21,176 nucleotides of DNA from Flavobacteriales bacterium UBA5933 (GCA_002430925.1 DJDD01000030.1:1-21176); one strand, 5' to 3'. Shown: positions 1-7,989, counted from the first letter of the stretch. The notes: generated from the letters alone by a model not told the origin. Numbers and translations are program-made.

Positions 1-138
1 AAATTATATGATTGAATACTAATTAATATTTATATCTTGTTTAAGACTAATTATATATAAATTTAAATATTTGATTATTCAATATATAATTCGGAATTTT
101 AGCCTATTATTTATTATTTGAATAATAATTACAAAAAA

Positions 139-1017
139 ATGAAAGAATTAATTGGAACTGGTGTTGCTTTGGTAACTCCTTTTCACAAAGATGGAAGTGT
201 AGATTTTAATGGTTTAGAACAACTTGTTAACTACACAATTGATGGTGGTGTTGAATATATTGTGATTCTTGGTACAACTGCAGAATCTGCAACACTAACA
301 AAAGAAGAAAAGCAAAAAGTTATTGAAACAATAAAAAAAGTAAATAACAAACGTGTTCCATTAGTATTAGGTATTGGAGGAAATAATACCGCAGAAATTA
401 TAAAAGAATATAAAGAAACTGATTTAAACGATTATATTGCTATTTTAACAGTTTCTCCATATTACAATAAGCCAAGTCAAGAAGGTATATATCAACATTA
501 TAAAGCAATTGCAGAAAATACAGAAGCCAACATAATATTATATAATGTACCTGGTAGAACAGGTTCTAATATTGCTCCAGAAACAACGATTAGATTAGCG
601 AATGAATTTAAAAATATAGTTGCAATAAAAGAAGCATCTCCTAATTTCATTCAGTCAACAGATATTATTAGATTAAATACAAGAGAAGATTTTCTTATAA
701 TCTCTGGAGATGATGAATTTGCTGTACCAATGACTTTAGCTGGTGGTTCTGGTGTTATATCTGTTATTGGACAAGGTATTCCTAATGAATTTACTCAGAT
801 GATTCGTAATGCAATACATAAAAAAGTTGATGATGCATATGAAACTCATTATAAAACTGTAGAATTAACTCGTGCAATTTTTGAAGAAGGAAATCCAGCA
901 GGAATCAAAGCTGTGTTAGAAAATAAGAAAATTTGCCAATCATATACAAGATTACCATTAGTTGAAGCTACAGATCATTTAAAAAATAAGATCACTCAAT
1001 TACTAACAAATATTTAA
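139..1017 (+). CDS. dapA: 4-hydroxy-tetrahydrodipicolinate synthase
   Basis: DapA condenses pyruvate with aspartate semialdehyde, the first committed step of the diaminopimelate/lysine pathway, in the cytoplasm. The translated protein is a full-length TIM-barrel lyase. Counting from the ATG at 139 (292 residues), it shows the Thr46-Thr47 pair in GTTAES, Tyr109 in the SPYYNKP segment, Tyr135 and Arg140 in YNVPGRTG, and the Schiff-base Lys164 in AIKEAS. These match the E. coli residues T44/T45, Y107, Y133, R138 and K161. A TTG at 118 is in frame and would add seven residues, but the family normally starts near MKELxGTG, so I prefer the ATG at 139. The ferritin gene follows after only 11 bases, suggesting co-transcription. 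No clear promoter box is visible in the AT-rich leader. Function is secure; the start is less so. Confidence 0.95.
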   Translation: MKELIGTGVALVTPFHKDGSVDFNGLEQLVNYTIDGGVEYIVILGTTAESATLTKEEKQKVIETIKKVNNKRVPLVLGIGGNNTAEIIKEYKETDLNDYIAILTVSPYYNKPSQEGIYQHYKAIAENTEANIILYNVPGRTGSNIAPETTIRLANEFKNIVAIKEASPNFIQSTDIIRLNTREDFLIISGDDEFAVPMTLAGGSGVISVIGQGIPNEFTQMIRNAIHKKVDDAYETHYKTVELTRAIFEEGNPAGIKAVLENKKICQSYTRLPLVEATDHLKNKITQLLTNI

Positions 1018-1028
1018 ATTAAATTATT

Positions 1029-1535
1029 ATGATTAAAGATACTGTATTACAAGCTCTTAATAAACAAATTAAATTAGAAGGAGATTCTTCTCAATTATAT
1101 CTTGCTATGGCTTCTTGGGCTGAAGTAGAAGGATTAGAAGGAACTGCAAATTTTTTATATGCACACGCTGATGAAGAACGTACGCATATGTTAAAACTAA
1201 TTAAGTTTATTAATGAAAGAGGTGGAAAAGCTCATGTTCCTCAAATTGAAGAACCAAAACAAGATTTCTCTACATTAAAAGAAGTTTTTACAGCAATCTT
1301 TAAACATGAATGTTTTGTATCTGAATCTATTAACGAAATTGTAGGTTTAACATTACAAAACGCAGACTACTCTACTCATAATTTTTTACAATGGTATGTT
1401 TCTGAGCAAATTGAAGAAGAAAAATTAGCTCGTAACATTCTAGATAAATTAGAAATGATTGGTTCTGATAAAGGTGGATTATACCTTTTTGATCGCGATA
1501 TTGCATCAATGAATGCAGAAACAACAACAGCTTAA
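1029..1535 (+). CDS. ftnA: non-haem ferritin (bacterial FtnA type)
   Basis: This is an iron-storage ferritin of 168 residues, a usual length for the 24-subunit cage protein that oxidises Fe(II) and stores ferric mineral in the cytoplasm. The ferroxidase ligands fall at exactly the positions known from E. coli FtnA: Glu17, Glu50, His53, Glu94, Gln127 and Glu130, with Tyr24 and Trp122 also present. No haem-binding Met typical of bacterioferritin was identified at a convincing position, and the length argues against a small Dps protein. The ATG lies 11 bases after the dapA stop with no Shine-Dalgarno motif, as is normal in this phylum. A strong hairpin terminator follows, so dapA and ftnA probably form one transcript, an unusual pairing by function. 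The start has no good alternative nearby. Confidence 0.95.
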   Translation: MIKDTVLQALNKQIKLEGDSSQLYLAMASWAEVEGLEGTANFLYAHADEERTHMLKLIKFINERGGKAHVPQIEEPKQDFSTLKEVFTAIFKHECFVSESINEIVGLTLQNADYSTHNFLQWYVSEQIEEEKLARNILDKLEMIGSDKGGLYLFDRDIASMNAETTTA

Positions 1536-1558
1536 GTAAAATTTTGAGATTTTATTAA

Positions 1559-1600
1559 GAGGATTAAAGAATATTTTTTATACTTTAGTCCTCAATTTTT
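1559..1600 (+). terminator. hairpin terminator after ferritin gene
   Basis: An 11-bp stem (1559-1569 GAGGATTAAAG with 1583-1593 CTTTAGTCCTC, one G-U pair) encloses a 13-base AT loop and is followed by a T-rich run. It lies 24 bases after the ferritin stop and separates dapA-ftnA from the bamD operon. Confidence 0.8.
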
Positions 1601-1602
1601 AT

Positions 1603-1610
1603 TAAATTTG
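1603..1610 (+). promoter_or_regulatory. Bacteroidota -7 promoter box before bamD
   Basis: TAAATTTG matches the TAnnTTTG consensus of the Bacteroidota primary sigma factor. It lies between the ferritin terminator and bamD, where a new promoter is needed. It ends only four bases before the bamD ATG at 1615, so a normally spaced start site would fall on or next to the start codon and the mRNA would be leaderless. No convincing -33 TTG was seen at 17-23 bases upstream. Confidence 0.45.
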
Positions 1611-1614
1611 CAGA

Positions 1615-2463
1615 ATGTTTAAGAAACTAGGTTTAATTGTTTTAATCGGTTCTTCTATTATGTCATGTAATAAGACATATAATAAAGCGATGAAAAGTAC
1701 TGATAAAGATGAAATTTTTGAATTAGCTACACAACTTTACGAAAATGGTAAATATGATTTAGCTAATGAGTTATATGAAAAAATATCAACATCTTTTGTA
1801 GGTACAGAAAAAGCTGCCGATATTGCATATAATATGGCACAAGCTAATTTCAACGAAAATAATTTCAGATTAGCCGGACACCAATTTAAAGCTTTTGCTG
1901 GTGCATATCCTATGGATAGCAGAGCTGAAGAAGCTTTATTTAAATCAGCTTATTCATATTATAAGGATTCTCCGAAATATGACTTAGATCAAACAAGTAC
2001 ATATACAGGAATTAGTGAATTACAAAGTTTCATTAATACTTATCCAGATTCTAAGCATATTGCTGAAGCAAATGGTTATATAACTGAACTTAGACAAAAA
2101 CTTGAATTAAAAGCTTTTGAAATTGCAAAAGTTTATTATAGAACGATGAAGTATAAAGCTGCTGCTGTTACTTTTGATAATATGATTGATGAATATCCTG
2201 ATTCAAAATATAGAGAAGAAGCTTTAATGTATTCTCTTAGATCAAAAGCAGAGTTAGCATTAAATTTCTCAAGATTAGATTTAAAAGATTTACGTCTTCA
2301 AGAAGCTAGAACTCAATATCTTTTATTAAAAAGATATTACCCTGATACTCAATTCCAAAGTGAAGCTGAAAAATTACTTGAAAAAATCAACAAGGATATT
2401 GAATTGACTAAAGTATCATTAAAGGACTTGGAAAAAGCAAGAAAAAACCTTGATAAAGAATAA
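1615..2463 (+). CDS. bamD: outer membrane assembly lipoprotein BamD (YfiO family)
   Basis: BamD is the essential accessory lipoprotein of the BAM complex that folds beta-barrel proteins into the outer membrane; it faces the periplasm. The protein (282 residues) starts with a lipoprotein signal peptide whose lipobox SIMSC puts the acylated cysteine at residue 18. The rest is helical with TPR-like repeats: units such as YENGKYDLANELYEKI, FNENNFRLAGHQFKAF and YRTMKYKAAAVTFDNMI alternate with DSKY/DSKH turns, as expected for the YfiO family. The lipobox at this distance supports the ATG at 1615. It is the first gene of a compact five-gene operon in which the next gene starts 54 bases downstream. 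I recognise the family by fold pattern and by its neighbourhood, which is conserved in flavobacteria. Confidence 0.9.
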   Translation: MFKKLGLIVLIGSSIMSCNKTYNKAMKSTDKDEIFELATQLYENGKYDLANELYEKISTSFVGTEKAADIAYNMAQANFNENNFRLAGHQFKAFAGAYPMDSRAEEALFKSAYSYYKDSPKYDLDQTSTYTGISELQSFINTYPDSKHIAEANGYITELRQKLELKAFEIAKVYYRTMKYKAAAVTFDNMIDEYPDSKYREEALMYSLRSKAELALNFSRLDLKDLRLQEARTQYLLLKRYYPDTQFQSEAEKLLEKINKDIELTKVSLKDLEKARKNLDKE

Positions 2464-2517
2464 TTTTTTTCAAGTAATAATTAAAAATATAAAATATAAA
2501 CATTTAATTCTTTCATT

Positions 2518-2841
2518 ATGAATTTCAAAGATATAGGTGCTGCACCAACAACAAAAACTTATGATCGTAATAAAATTGATGAGAAAACAGGAAACTTATA
2601 CGAATCAATTGTTATCATTGGTAAAAGAGCTGAACAAATTAACCAAGAAATGAAAACTGAATTAATTCAGAAATTGGATGAATTTGCTGCACATACTGAT
2701 TCTTTAGAAGAGGTTTTTGAAAACAGAGAGCAAATCGAAGTTTCAAAATTCTACGAAAGATTACCAAAACCAACTTCTATCGCAGTGAAGGAATGGTTAG
2801 ACAATGACGTATATTACAGAAATCCAAATGAGGATAAATAA
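2518..2841 (+). CDS. rpoZ: DNA-directed RNA polymerase omega-like subunit (Bacteroidota type)
   Basis: This small acidic protein of 107 residues belongs to the Bacteroidota family annotated as RNA polymerase subunit omega (RpoZ/Rpb6 type), which helps beta-prime folding and polymerase assembly. The visible support is the central segment NLYESIVIIGKRAEQINQEM (about residues 27-46), which resembles the omega signature of an N-terminal Asn-x-Tyr/Phe segment followed by an I-x-x-RA-x-Q helix, and its position between bamD and coaBC, which I recall as standard in this phylum. The C-terminal half (PKPTSIAVKEWL near residues 84-95) is not found in proteobacterial omega. The TAA stop overlaps the coaBC start (TAATG), indicating translational coupling. 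The family assignment is good, while the function in the polymerase rests on homology. Confidence 0.8.
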   Translation: MNFKDIGAAPTTKTYDRNKIDEKTGNLYESIVIIGKRAEQINQEMKTELIQKLDEFAAHTDSLEEVFENREQIEVSKFYERLPKPTSIAVKEWLDNDVYYRNPNEDK

Positions 2842-4040
2842 TGTCTGTTTTACATAGAAAAAAAATTCTTTTAGCAGTTACTGCTGGAATAGCGGCATAC
2901 AAAGCCGCTTTTCTTGTTAGAGGGCTTATCAAAAAAGGTGCTGAAGTAAAAGTTATTATGACTCCTGATGCTCAGAATTTCGTTACTCCTCTTACATTAT
3001 CCACATTATCTAAGCATCCTGTAGAATGGAAATTTTTTGATGAAGATGGAGATTGGAATAACCATGTTGAATCAGCTTTATGGGCAGATTATATGATTAT
3101 TGCTCCTTGCACAGCAAATACTTTATCTAACATGGCTGATGGCACTTGTGACAATTTAGTTTTAGCAACTTATCTTTCTGCAAAATGTCCAGTTTATTTT
3201 GCACCTGCCATGGACTTAGATATGTATAAACATCCTTCTACGCAGAAAAACATAACTCTTCTAGAATCTTACGGAAATATTTGCATTCCTGCTGAAGCAG
3301 GAGAATTAGCAAGTGGTTTAGTTGGAGAAGGTAGAATGGCAGAGCCTGATAATATCATTACTTTCATTGAAAATCATATTGAATCATCTTTGCCTCTTTT
3401 CAAAAAAAATATCCTTATTTCTGCTGGTCCTACATACGAAAATATAGATCCCGTACGTTTTATAGGTAATTATTCTTCTGGAAAAATGGGATTTGAACTT
3501 GCTAAGGAAGCAGCAAATTTAGGTGCTAATGTAACATTAGTAAGTGGTCCAAGTCAAGAAAGTATTCAGGGCTATTCCATCCACAGAATTGATGTTGTAT
3601 CTGCAGCAAATATGTATGATGCAATGCATGCAAATTTTGAAAATTCTGATATTGTAATAATGTCTGCAGCGGTTGCTGATTATAGACCAAAAGAAGTTGC
3701 AATACAAAAAATTAAGAAGGAGAATGATGAAAATATGATTATTGAATTGATTAAAAATCCTGATATTTTAAAATCATTAGGTGAAATTAAAACAAATCAA
3801 CTACTTGTTGGTTTTGCTTTAGAAACTAATAATGAGGAAGAAAATGCTAAGAAGAAATTAATCAAAAAGAATCTAGATTTCATTGTATTGAATTCTATGC
3901 AAGATAAAGATGCAGGGTTCCAAAAGAATACAAATAAAATAACGATTATCGATAAAGATTTATCTATGCAAGAATTTAGTGCTAAATCTAAAACAGATGT
4001 TGCAAAAGATATTCTGAGTGCGATATTAAATAAACTATAA
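2841..4040 (+). CDS. coaBC: bifunctional phosphopantothenoylcysteine decarboxylase / phosphopantothenate-cysteine ligase
   Basis: CoaBC performs two consecutive steps of coenzyme A synthesis: CTP-dependent coupling of phosphopantothenate to cysteine (CoaB, C-terminal) and FMN-dependent decarboxylation to phosphopantetheine (CoaC, N-terminal). The CoaC domain (about 1-185) has the flavoprotein start KKILLAVTAGIAAYK, His75, the ANTLSNMADGTCDNL segment and the APAMDLDMY loop. The CoaB domain (about 188-399) has SAGPTYENIDPVRFIGNYSS, SAAVADYRPK, the KIKK lysine motif near 290-293 and KNPDIL. At the residues numbered 125 and 158 in E. coli Dfp (catalytic Asn and Cys), this protein has Asp125 and Ser158 (GELASGLVGEGRM). 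From memory this is shared by other Bacteroidota rather than being a defect here. The start overlaps the previous stop by one base and the next gene begins eight bases after the stop. Confidence 0.95.
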   Translation: MSVLHRKKILLAVTAGIAAYKAAFLVRGLIKKGAEVKVIMTPDAQNFVTPLTLSTLSKHPVEWKFFDEDGDWNNHVESALWADYMIIAPCTANTLSNMADGTCDNLVLATYLSAKCPVYFAPAMDLDMYKHPSTQKNITLLESYGNICIPAEAGELASGLVGEGRMAEPDNIITFIENHIESSLPLFKKNILISAGPTYENIDPVRFIGNYSSGKMGFELAKEAANLGANVTLVSGPSQESIQGYSIHRIDVVSAANMYDAMHANFENSDIVIMSAAVADYRPKEVAIQKIKKENDENMIIELIKNPDILKSLGEIKTNQLLVGFALETNNEEENAKKKLIKKNLDFIVLNSMQDKDAGFQKNTNKITIIDKDLSMQEFSAKSKTDVAKDILSAILNKL

Positions 4041-4048
4041 TTATTTAA

Positions 4049-4957
4049 ATGAAGAAATTAGCCTCTATTTTGTTTTTGACTTGTTTCGCAATATCTAGTT
4101 TTGCTCAAAACTTAATTGCAGATGTAAAAGTCGACTATTCTATGGTTCAACATTCAAATGTGCAAATTTATAAAACACTTCAAAAATCATTGACAAATTT
4201 TATAAATTCAACAAAATGGACTTCTGATCGATTAAAAACATATGAAAGAATAGAAGCTAGTTTTGTGATAACAGTTAAAGAAAAAGATGGAAATAAATTT
4301 AATACTTCTATTCTAGTTCAATCACGTAGACCTGTTTTCAACTCAACTTACTACACTCCTATTCTAAATTTAAGTGATGATAATTTTTCTTTTCAATACC
4401 AAGAATTTGAAGAATTAATATTTAATGATAGAAAATTTAGTGGAAAAAACCTCACAGATGTAATTACATATTACGTATATTTAGTTTTAGGATATGATGC
4501 TGATACTTTTACTCGAAACGGTGGAACAGAATATTTTAAAATGTCTAAAAGAATTGCAGATTTCTCTCAGGCAAATAATACTTTTTCTGGTTGGAGTGAA
4601 ATGGATGGTTTAAAATCAAGAATGTCATTAATTAATAATATATTAAAAAATGATAACTCAACATTACGTAGCGTAAGTTATCAATATCATAGAAATGGTT
4701 TAGATGTTATGTCGGATAATGAAATAAGAGGAAAAAATGGTGTTGGTAATGCATTATTACAATTAGAATTCTATCAACGTGGTAATTTTTCTCAATTTTA
4801 TCCTTTGGAACTTTTCTTAACAGCAAAAAATACTGAAATAGGACAAATATTTTCTGGAGGACAAATTTCATCTGTTAATATTGAAAAATTAAAAGAAATT
4901 TTAAATTCTGTCGCACCTAAATATAACGATGCGTCTTGGAGTAAAATGAAAAAATAA
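4049..4957 (+). CDS. DUF4835 / PorD-family exported protein
   Basis: This is an exported protein of 302 residues with a classical signal peptide (MKKLASILFLTCFAISSFAQ, likely cut near residue 19-20). The mature part begins with LIADVKVDYSMVQ, includes KSLTNFINSTKWT, and has a conserved-looking middle with a TYYTPILN block and a VYLVLGYDADTF block. I recognise this as the DUF4835 family found in Bacteroidota immediately before recN, which is sometimes annotated as PorD, a protein linked to the type IX secretion system. The sequence itself shows only an extracytoplasmic, probably periplasmic, protein without membrane spans or catalytic motifs. The recN ATG follows its stop codon directly, with zero spacing. 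The family call is good; the T9SS role is by annotation tradition and not demonstrable here. Confidence 0.8.
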   Translation: MKKLASILFLTCFAISSFAQNLIADVKVDYSMVQHSNVQIYKTLQKSLTNFINSTKWTSDRLKTYERIEASFVITVKEKDGNKFNTSILVQSRRPVFNSTYYTPILNLSDDNFSFQYQEFEELIFNDRKFSGKNLTDVITYYVYLVLGYDADTFTRNGGTEYFKMSKRIADFSQANNTFSGWSEMDGLKSRMSLINNILKNDNSTLRSVSYQYHRNGLDVMSDNEIRGKNGVGNALLQLEFYQRGNFSQFYPLELFLTAKNTEIGQIFSGGQISSVNIEKLKEILNSVAPKYNDASWSKMKK

Positions 4958-6616
4958 ATGCTAAAAACTCTTCGTGTTAATAATTTTGCAATAATAGATC
5001 AATTAGAAATTGATTTTCATAAAGGTATGACAACTCTCACTGGAGAAACTGGTGCGGGGAAATCTATCATTTTGGGTGCTTTAAAATTAGTTCTTGGAGA
5101 AAGAGCTGATTTAAAATCTTTAAAAAATACAGAAGAAAAATGTATTATTGAAGCCATTTTTAATATAAAAGATTTAGAATTAAAAGATTTTTTTGAAGAA
5201 TATGATTTAGATTATGAAGATGAATCTATTCTTAGACGAGAATTATTACCTTCAGGAAAATCTAGAGCTTTTGTAAATGATACACCTGTAAAAGTTTCTA
5301 TTTTACAAGAGTTTTCTGAATTATTGATTGACATTCACTCTCAATTCAATACTCCAAAAATATTTGAAGCAGATTTTCAATTATCTATGTTAGATATTTA
5401 TGGTGAAAACAAAGATTTATTAAAACATTATAAATCAGATTTTAACCACTATATTTCAATCAAAAAGAAAATTAAAGACGCTCAAAATTCTTTAGAAAAT
5501 CAATCACAAGATTTAGAATATAAACTGCATCTTTGGGAAGAATTGAACAATGCTTCTTTAAAAAATACTGAATTAGAAGAATTAGATGCTGAAATAAAAT
5601 CATTATCTAATGTTGAGGAGATTATATCTACCTTGAATGAAACTTATCAATTTCTTGAGCACTCAGAAATGGGAATTATTTCTCAGTTGAATGAAGCAAG
5701 CAATAAATTAAATAAAATTTCAGATTTCAATTCTCAGTACAGTTCTATTTATGAAAGATTAATTTCATCAAAAATAGAATTACAAGACATTTCTAATGAA
5801 ATGACTCATTTGATTGAATCTACAGAAATTAATCCTGAAAGATTACAAGAGGTTACAGATAGATATAACTTAATTCATACATTATTAAGAAAACATAATC
5901 TTAATACAATTGATGAATTAATTGAAAGATTAAATGAATTAGAATCTCAAACTTCTGGTTTTGATAATTTAAGTGATTTAATTATCCACTTAAATAAAGA
6001 ACTTACTATAATTGTAGAAAAATTAGAAAAACAAGCAACAAAAATCAGAAAAAATAGAATTGCATCAATAGATACTATTCGAAAAAATATTTTAGAAACA
6101 CTATCTCAATTAGGGATGGAAAATTCTCAATTAGTAATTCAATTAAATGAAGTTTCTGATTTTACTCCTACAGGAAAAGACGAAGTTGTTTTCTTATTTT
6201 CTGCTAATAAAGGAATGGAGCCAAGAGTTTTTGAAAAATCTGTTTCAGGAGGAGAACGTTCTCGACTTATGCTTGCTATCAAAAAACTTTTAGCAACACA
6301 CCAACATTTACCAACACTTATTTTGGATGAGATAGACACTGGTATATCTGGAAAAGTTGCCAATGAAACAGGAAAAGTAATGCAAACAATGGCAGATAAT
6401 ATGCAGTTATTAGTAATTACTCATCTTCCACAAGTTGCTTCTAAAGGAAATCATCAATTAAAAGTATACAAGGAAGTTATTGGAGATACAACACAGACAA
6501 ACGTTATAGAACTATCTACAGAAGAACGATTAACAGAAATTGCACAAATGATTTCTGGATCAGAAGTAACTCATGCAGCACTAAATCAAGCAAAAGAATT
6601 AATGAACATTCAATAA
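4958..6616 (+). CDS. recN: DNA repair protein RecN
   Basis: RecN is an SMC-like cytoplasmic ATPase acting early in recombinational repair of double-strand breaks. The 552-residue length is normal for the family. The N-terminal half-domain carries Walker A GETGAGKS at residues 29-36, followed by the Q-loop region with DIHSQF. A long heptad-like coiled coil fills about 150-370. The C-terminal half-domain carries the ABC signature SGGERSR near 430, Walker B LILDEIDTGISG near 455 and the ITHLPQVAS switch segment. The ATG directly follows the stop of the preceding DUF4835 gene, and an antisense-strand reading frame inside it is only a shadow. It is the last gene of the operon and is followed by a bidirectional terminator. 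Confidence 0.97.
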   Translation: MLKTLRVNNFAIIDQLEIDFHKGMTTLTGETGAGKSIILGALKLVLGERADLKSLKNTEEKCIIEAIFNIKDLELKDFFEEYDLDYEDESILRRELLPSGKSRAFVNDTPVKVSILQEFSELLIDIHSQFNTPKIFEADFQLSMLDIYGENKDLLKHYKSDFNHYISIKKKIKDAQNSLENQSQDLEYKLHLWEELNNASLKNTELEELDAEIKSLSNVEEIISTLNETYQFLEHSEMGIISQLNEASNKLNKISDFNSQYSSIYERLISSKIELQDISNEMTHLIESTEINPERLQEVTDRYNLIHTLLRKHNLNTIDELIERLNELESQTSGFDNLSDLIIHLNKELTIIVEKLEKQATKIRKNRIASIDTIRKNILETLSQLGMENSQLVIQLNEVSDFTPTGKDEVVFLFSANKGMEPRVFEKSVSGGERSRLMLAIKKLLATHQHLPTLILDEIDTGISGKVANETGKVMQTMADNMQLLVITHLPQVASKGNHQLKVYKEVIGDTTQTNVIELSTEERLTEIAQMISGSEVTHAALNQAKELMNIQ

Positions 6617-6630
6617 AAATATTATATAAC

Positions 6631-6662
6631 AAAAAAGCGAGTAAAATTTACTCGCTTTTTTT
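6631..6662. terminator. bidirectional intrinsic terminator between recN and udp
   Basis: A perfect 9-bp GC-rich stem (GCGAGTAAA at 6637-6645, TTTACTCGC at 6647-6655) is flanked by A6 on the left and T7 on the right, so it reads as an intrinsic terminator on both strands. It sits between the converging recN and udp genes. Confidence 0.92.
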
Positions 6663-6681
6663 ATGAATACATGTTGACTAA

Positions 6682-7554
6682 TTATTTAGTTAATTTATCT
6701 AATGAATATTCAATCATTGCATCAATTGTTTTATAAGAATCTGCACTAAATTCACCTAAAATTCTATTTGCAACAATCGCATTTATTGATAACGCTTCGT
6801 GTCCCATCATAGCAGCTAAACCATAAATAGCAGAAGTTTCCATCTCGAAATTAGAAATTCTTAATCCGTCATAATTAAATGAAGTCAATAATTCATTAAT
6901 ATTTGCTGGATTTGGTTCTAATCTTAAAAAACGTCCTTGAGGTCCATAAAAACCGCAAGCTGTAGCTGTAATTCCTTGGATAGTTTGCTCTGAGGCTAAT
7001 TTATTTAAAATAGAATCTGAACCTTTAACTAAATAAGGACGAGCTTTATTTTCTGACCAATTTACATGTTTTATAAAAGCATCTTCAATTTCTTTATTCA
7101 TTACAGCCTCACTACCTACATAATAATGTAATAAACCATCGAGACCTAAACCATGAGATCCAATCACATAACTATCTACTGGAATATCTGCTTGTAAAGC
7201 ACCTGATGTACCAAAACGTATGAAAGATAATTTTTTGAAATCTTTTTTTGTTTCTCCTGTCTCTAAATCTATATTTGCTAATGCATCAAGTTCAGAAAAA
7301 ACAATATCAATATTATCAGTACCCATTCCTGTAGAAATTACAGTTAATCGTTTACCATTTAAAGTACCTGTATGTGTAACAATTTCTCTTTTAGAAGCCT
7401 TATGTTCAATAGTGTCAAAATGGCGTGAAACTTTTTCTACACGATTTGGATCACCAACTGTTATGATTGTATCTGCTAAATGCTCTGGTTTTATATTACA
7501 ATGGTAAATACTTCCGTCTGCATTTAAAACTAATTCTGATGCTGCTTTACTCAT
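6682..7554 (-). CDS. udp: uridine phosphorylase
   Basis: This nucleoside phosphorylase of family 1 splits uridine and phosphate into uracil and ribose-1-phosphate in pyrimidine salvage. It has 290 residues. Visible motifs are the phosphate-binding GDPNR at 34-38, STGMGTDN from 74, FGTSGALQ near 114-121 and FEMETSAIYG at 236-245, where the Glu-Met-Glu contacts ribose. The segment GFYGPQGR (201-208) supplies the Gln and Arg that recognise the uracil ring, as in E. coli Udp (Q166, R168), which favours uridine over purine substrates. It lies 67 bases downstream of the SUI1-type gene on the same strand; a near-consensus -7 box TATATTGT (7581-7588, minus) may give it its own promoter. It converges on recN. 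Confidence 0.9.
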   Translation of the reverse strand: MSKAASELVLNADGSIYHCNIKPEHLADTIITVGDPNRVEKVSRHFDTIEHKASKREIVTHTGTLNGKRLTVISTGMGTDNIDIVFSELDALANIDLETGETKKDFKKLSFIRFGTSGALQADIPVDSYVIGSHGLGLDGLLHYYVGSEAVMNKEIEDAFIKHVNWSENKARPYLVKGSDSILNKLASEQTIQGITATACGFYGPQGRFLRLEPNPANINELLTSFNYDGLRISNFEMETSAIYGLAAMMGHEALSINAIVANRILGEFSADSYKTIDAMIEYSLDKLTK

Positions 7555-7580
7555 CTCTTTTTAAAATTAAAAATAAACAC

Positions 7581-7588
7581 ACAATATA
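7581..7588 (-). promoter_or_regulatory. possible -7 box before udp
   Basis: On the minus strand TATATTGT resembles TAnnTTTG and lies 26 bases before the udp start codon. The match is imperfect and no -33 element is obvious, so the gene may instead be read through from the SUI1-type gene upstream. Confidence 0.3.
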
Positions 7589-7621
7589 CGGCGATTATTT
7601 GTAATATTCACTCTATTTTTA

Positions 7622-7954
7622 TTAACCACCTACACGTTTCACTTTAAATCCTTTATCCTTTAAGAAAGACATTATTTTATCTCTGTAATCACCTTGAATA
7701 ATAATAGATTCTTCCTTAAAGCTACCTCCTACACCAAGAAATACTTTTATTTCTTTAGCCAATTGCTTAAAATCTTCATCAGCTCCTGTATATCCTTCGA
7801 TAACTGTTGTAGGTTTTCCTTTTCTTTTTTCGTACTTGCAAATCAAAGGATCATCTTGCATCCATAGCTCATTTTGTTCTGAATCTTGAATCTCCTCTGG
7901 TTCCGATATATGATTTGGAAATAAATTTTTTAATTGATCTTGAAAATCTTTCAT
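7622..7954 (-). CDS. SUI1/YciH-type translation initiation factor
   Basis: This 110-residue protein carries a C-terminal SUI1 (eIF1/YciH) domain from about residue 35 to the end. The domain shows RKGKPTTVIEGYTG (basic loop and first strand), DFKQLAKEIKVFLGVGGS (helix and Gly-rich turn, with KVFLGVGGSFKE equivalent to the KKxLGxGGSxK motif) and EIIIQGDYR/KVKRVGG-like strands at the C-terminus. The first 35 residues are acidic and probably flexible. YciH-type proteins bind the 30S subunit and influence initiation fidelity; in bacteria their role is accessory. It is divergent from the 71-residue gene at 8062 and has a consensus -7 box 27 bases upstream. Family is clear and the cellular role uncertain. 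Confidence 0.88.
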   Translation of the reverse strand: MKDFQDQLKNLFPNHISEPEEIQDSEQNELWMQDDPLICKYEKRKGKPTTVIEGYTGADEDFKQLAKEIKVFLGVGGSFKEESIIIQGDYRDKIMSFLKDKGFKVKRVGG

Positions 7955-7981
7955 TATAGTTTATAAAAAAATTCTTTAGAG

Positions 7982-7989
7982 CAAAGATA
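7982..7989 (-). promoter_or_regulatory. -7 promoter box before the SUI1-type gene
   Basis: On the minus strand TATCTTTG is an exact TAnnTTTG match, 27 bases before the ATG, a normal leader length. No clear TTG -33 element is present at the expected distance. Confidence 0.5.

Noticed and set aside
74..126. Inverted repeat ATTATTCAA (74-82) and TTGAATAAT (118-126) upstream of dapA
   Set aside because: Nine matching bases with a 35-base gap in nearly pure AT sequence are easily chance; there is no promoter context that makes it an operator.
118..138. TTG start seven codons upstream of the dapA ATG
   Set aside because: DapA proteins normally begin close to MKELxGTG, and the extra residues MNNNYKK have no family support.
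6139..6363. 74-residue reading frame on the minus strand within recN
   Set aside because: It lies wholly inside a clearly conserved recN region including Walker B, so it is an antisense shadow.
7220..7507. 95-residue plus-strand reading frame inside udp
   Set aside because: It is opposite to conserved Udp motifs and has no recognisable product.
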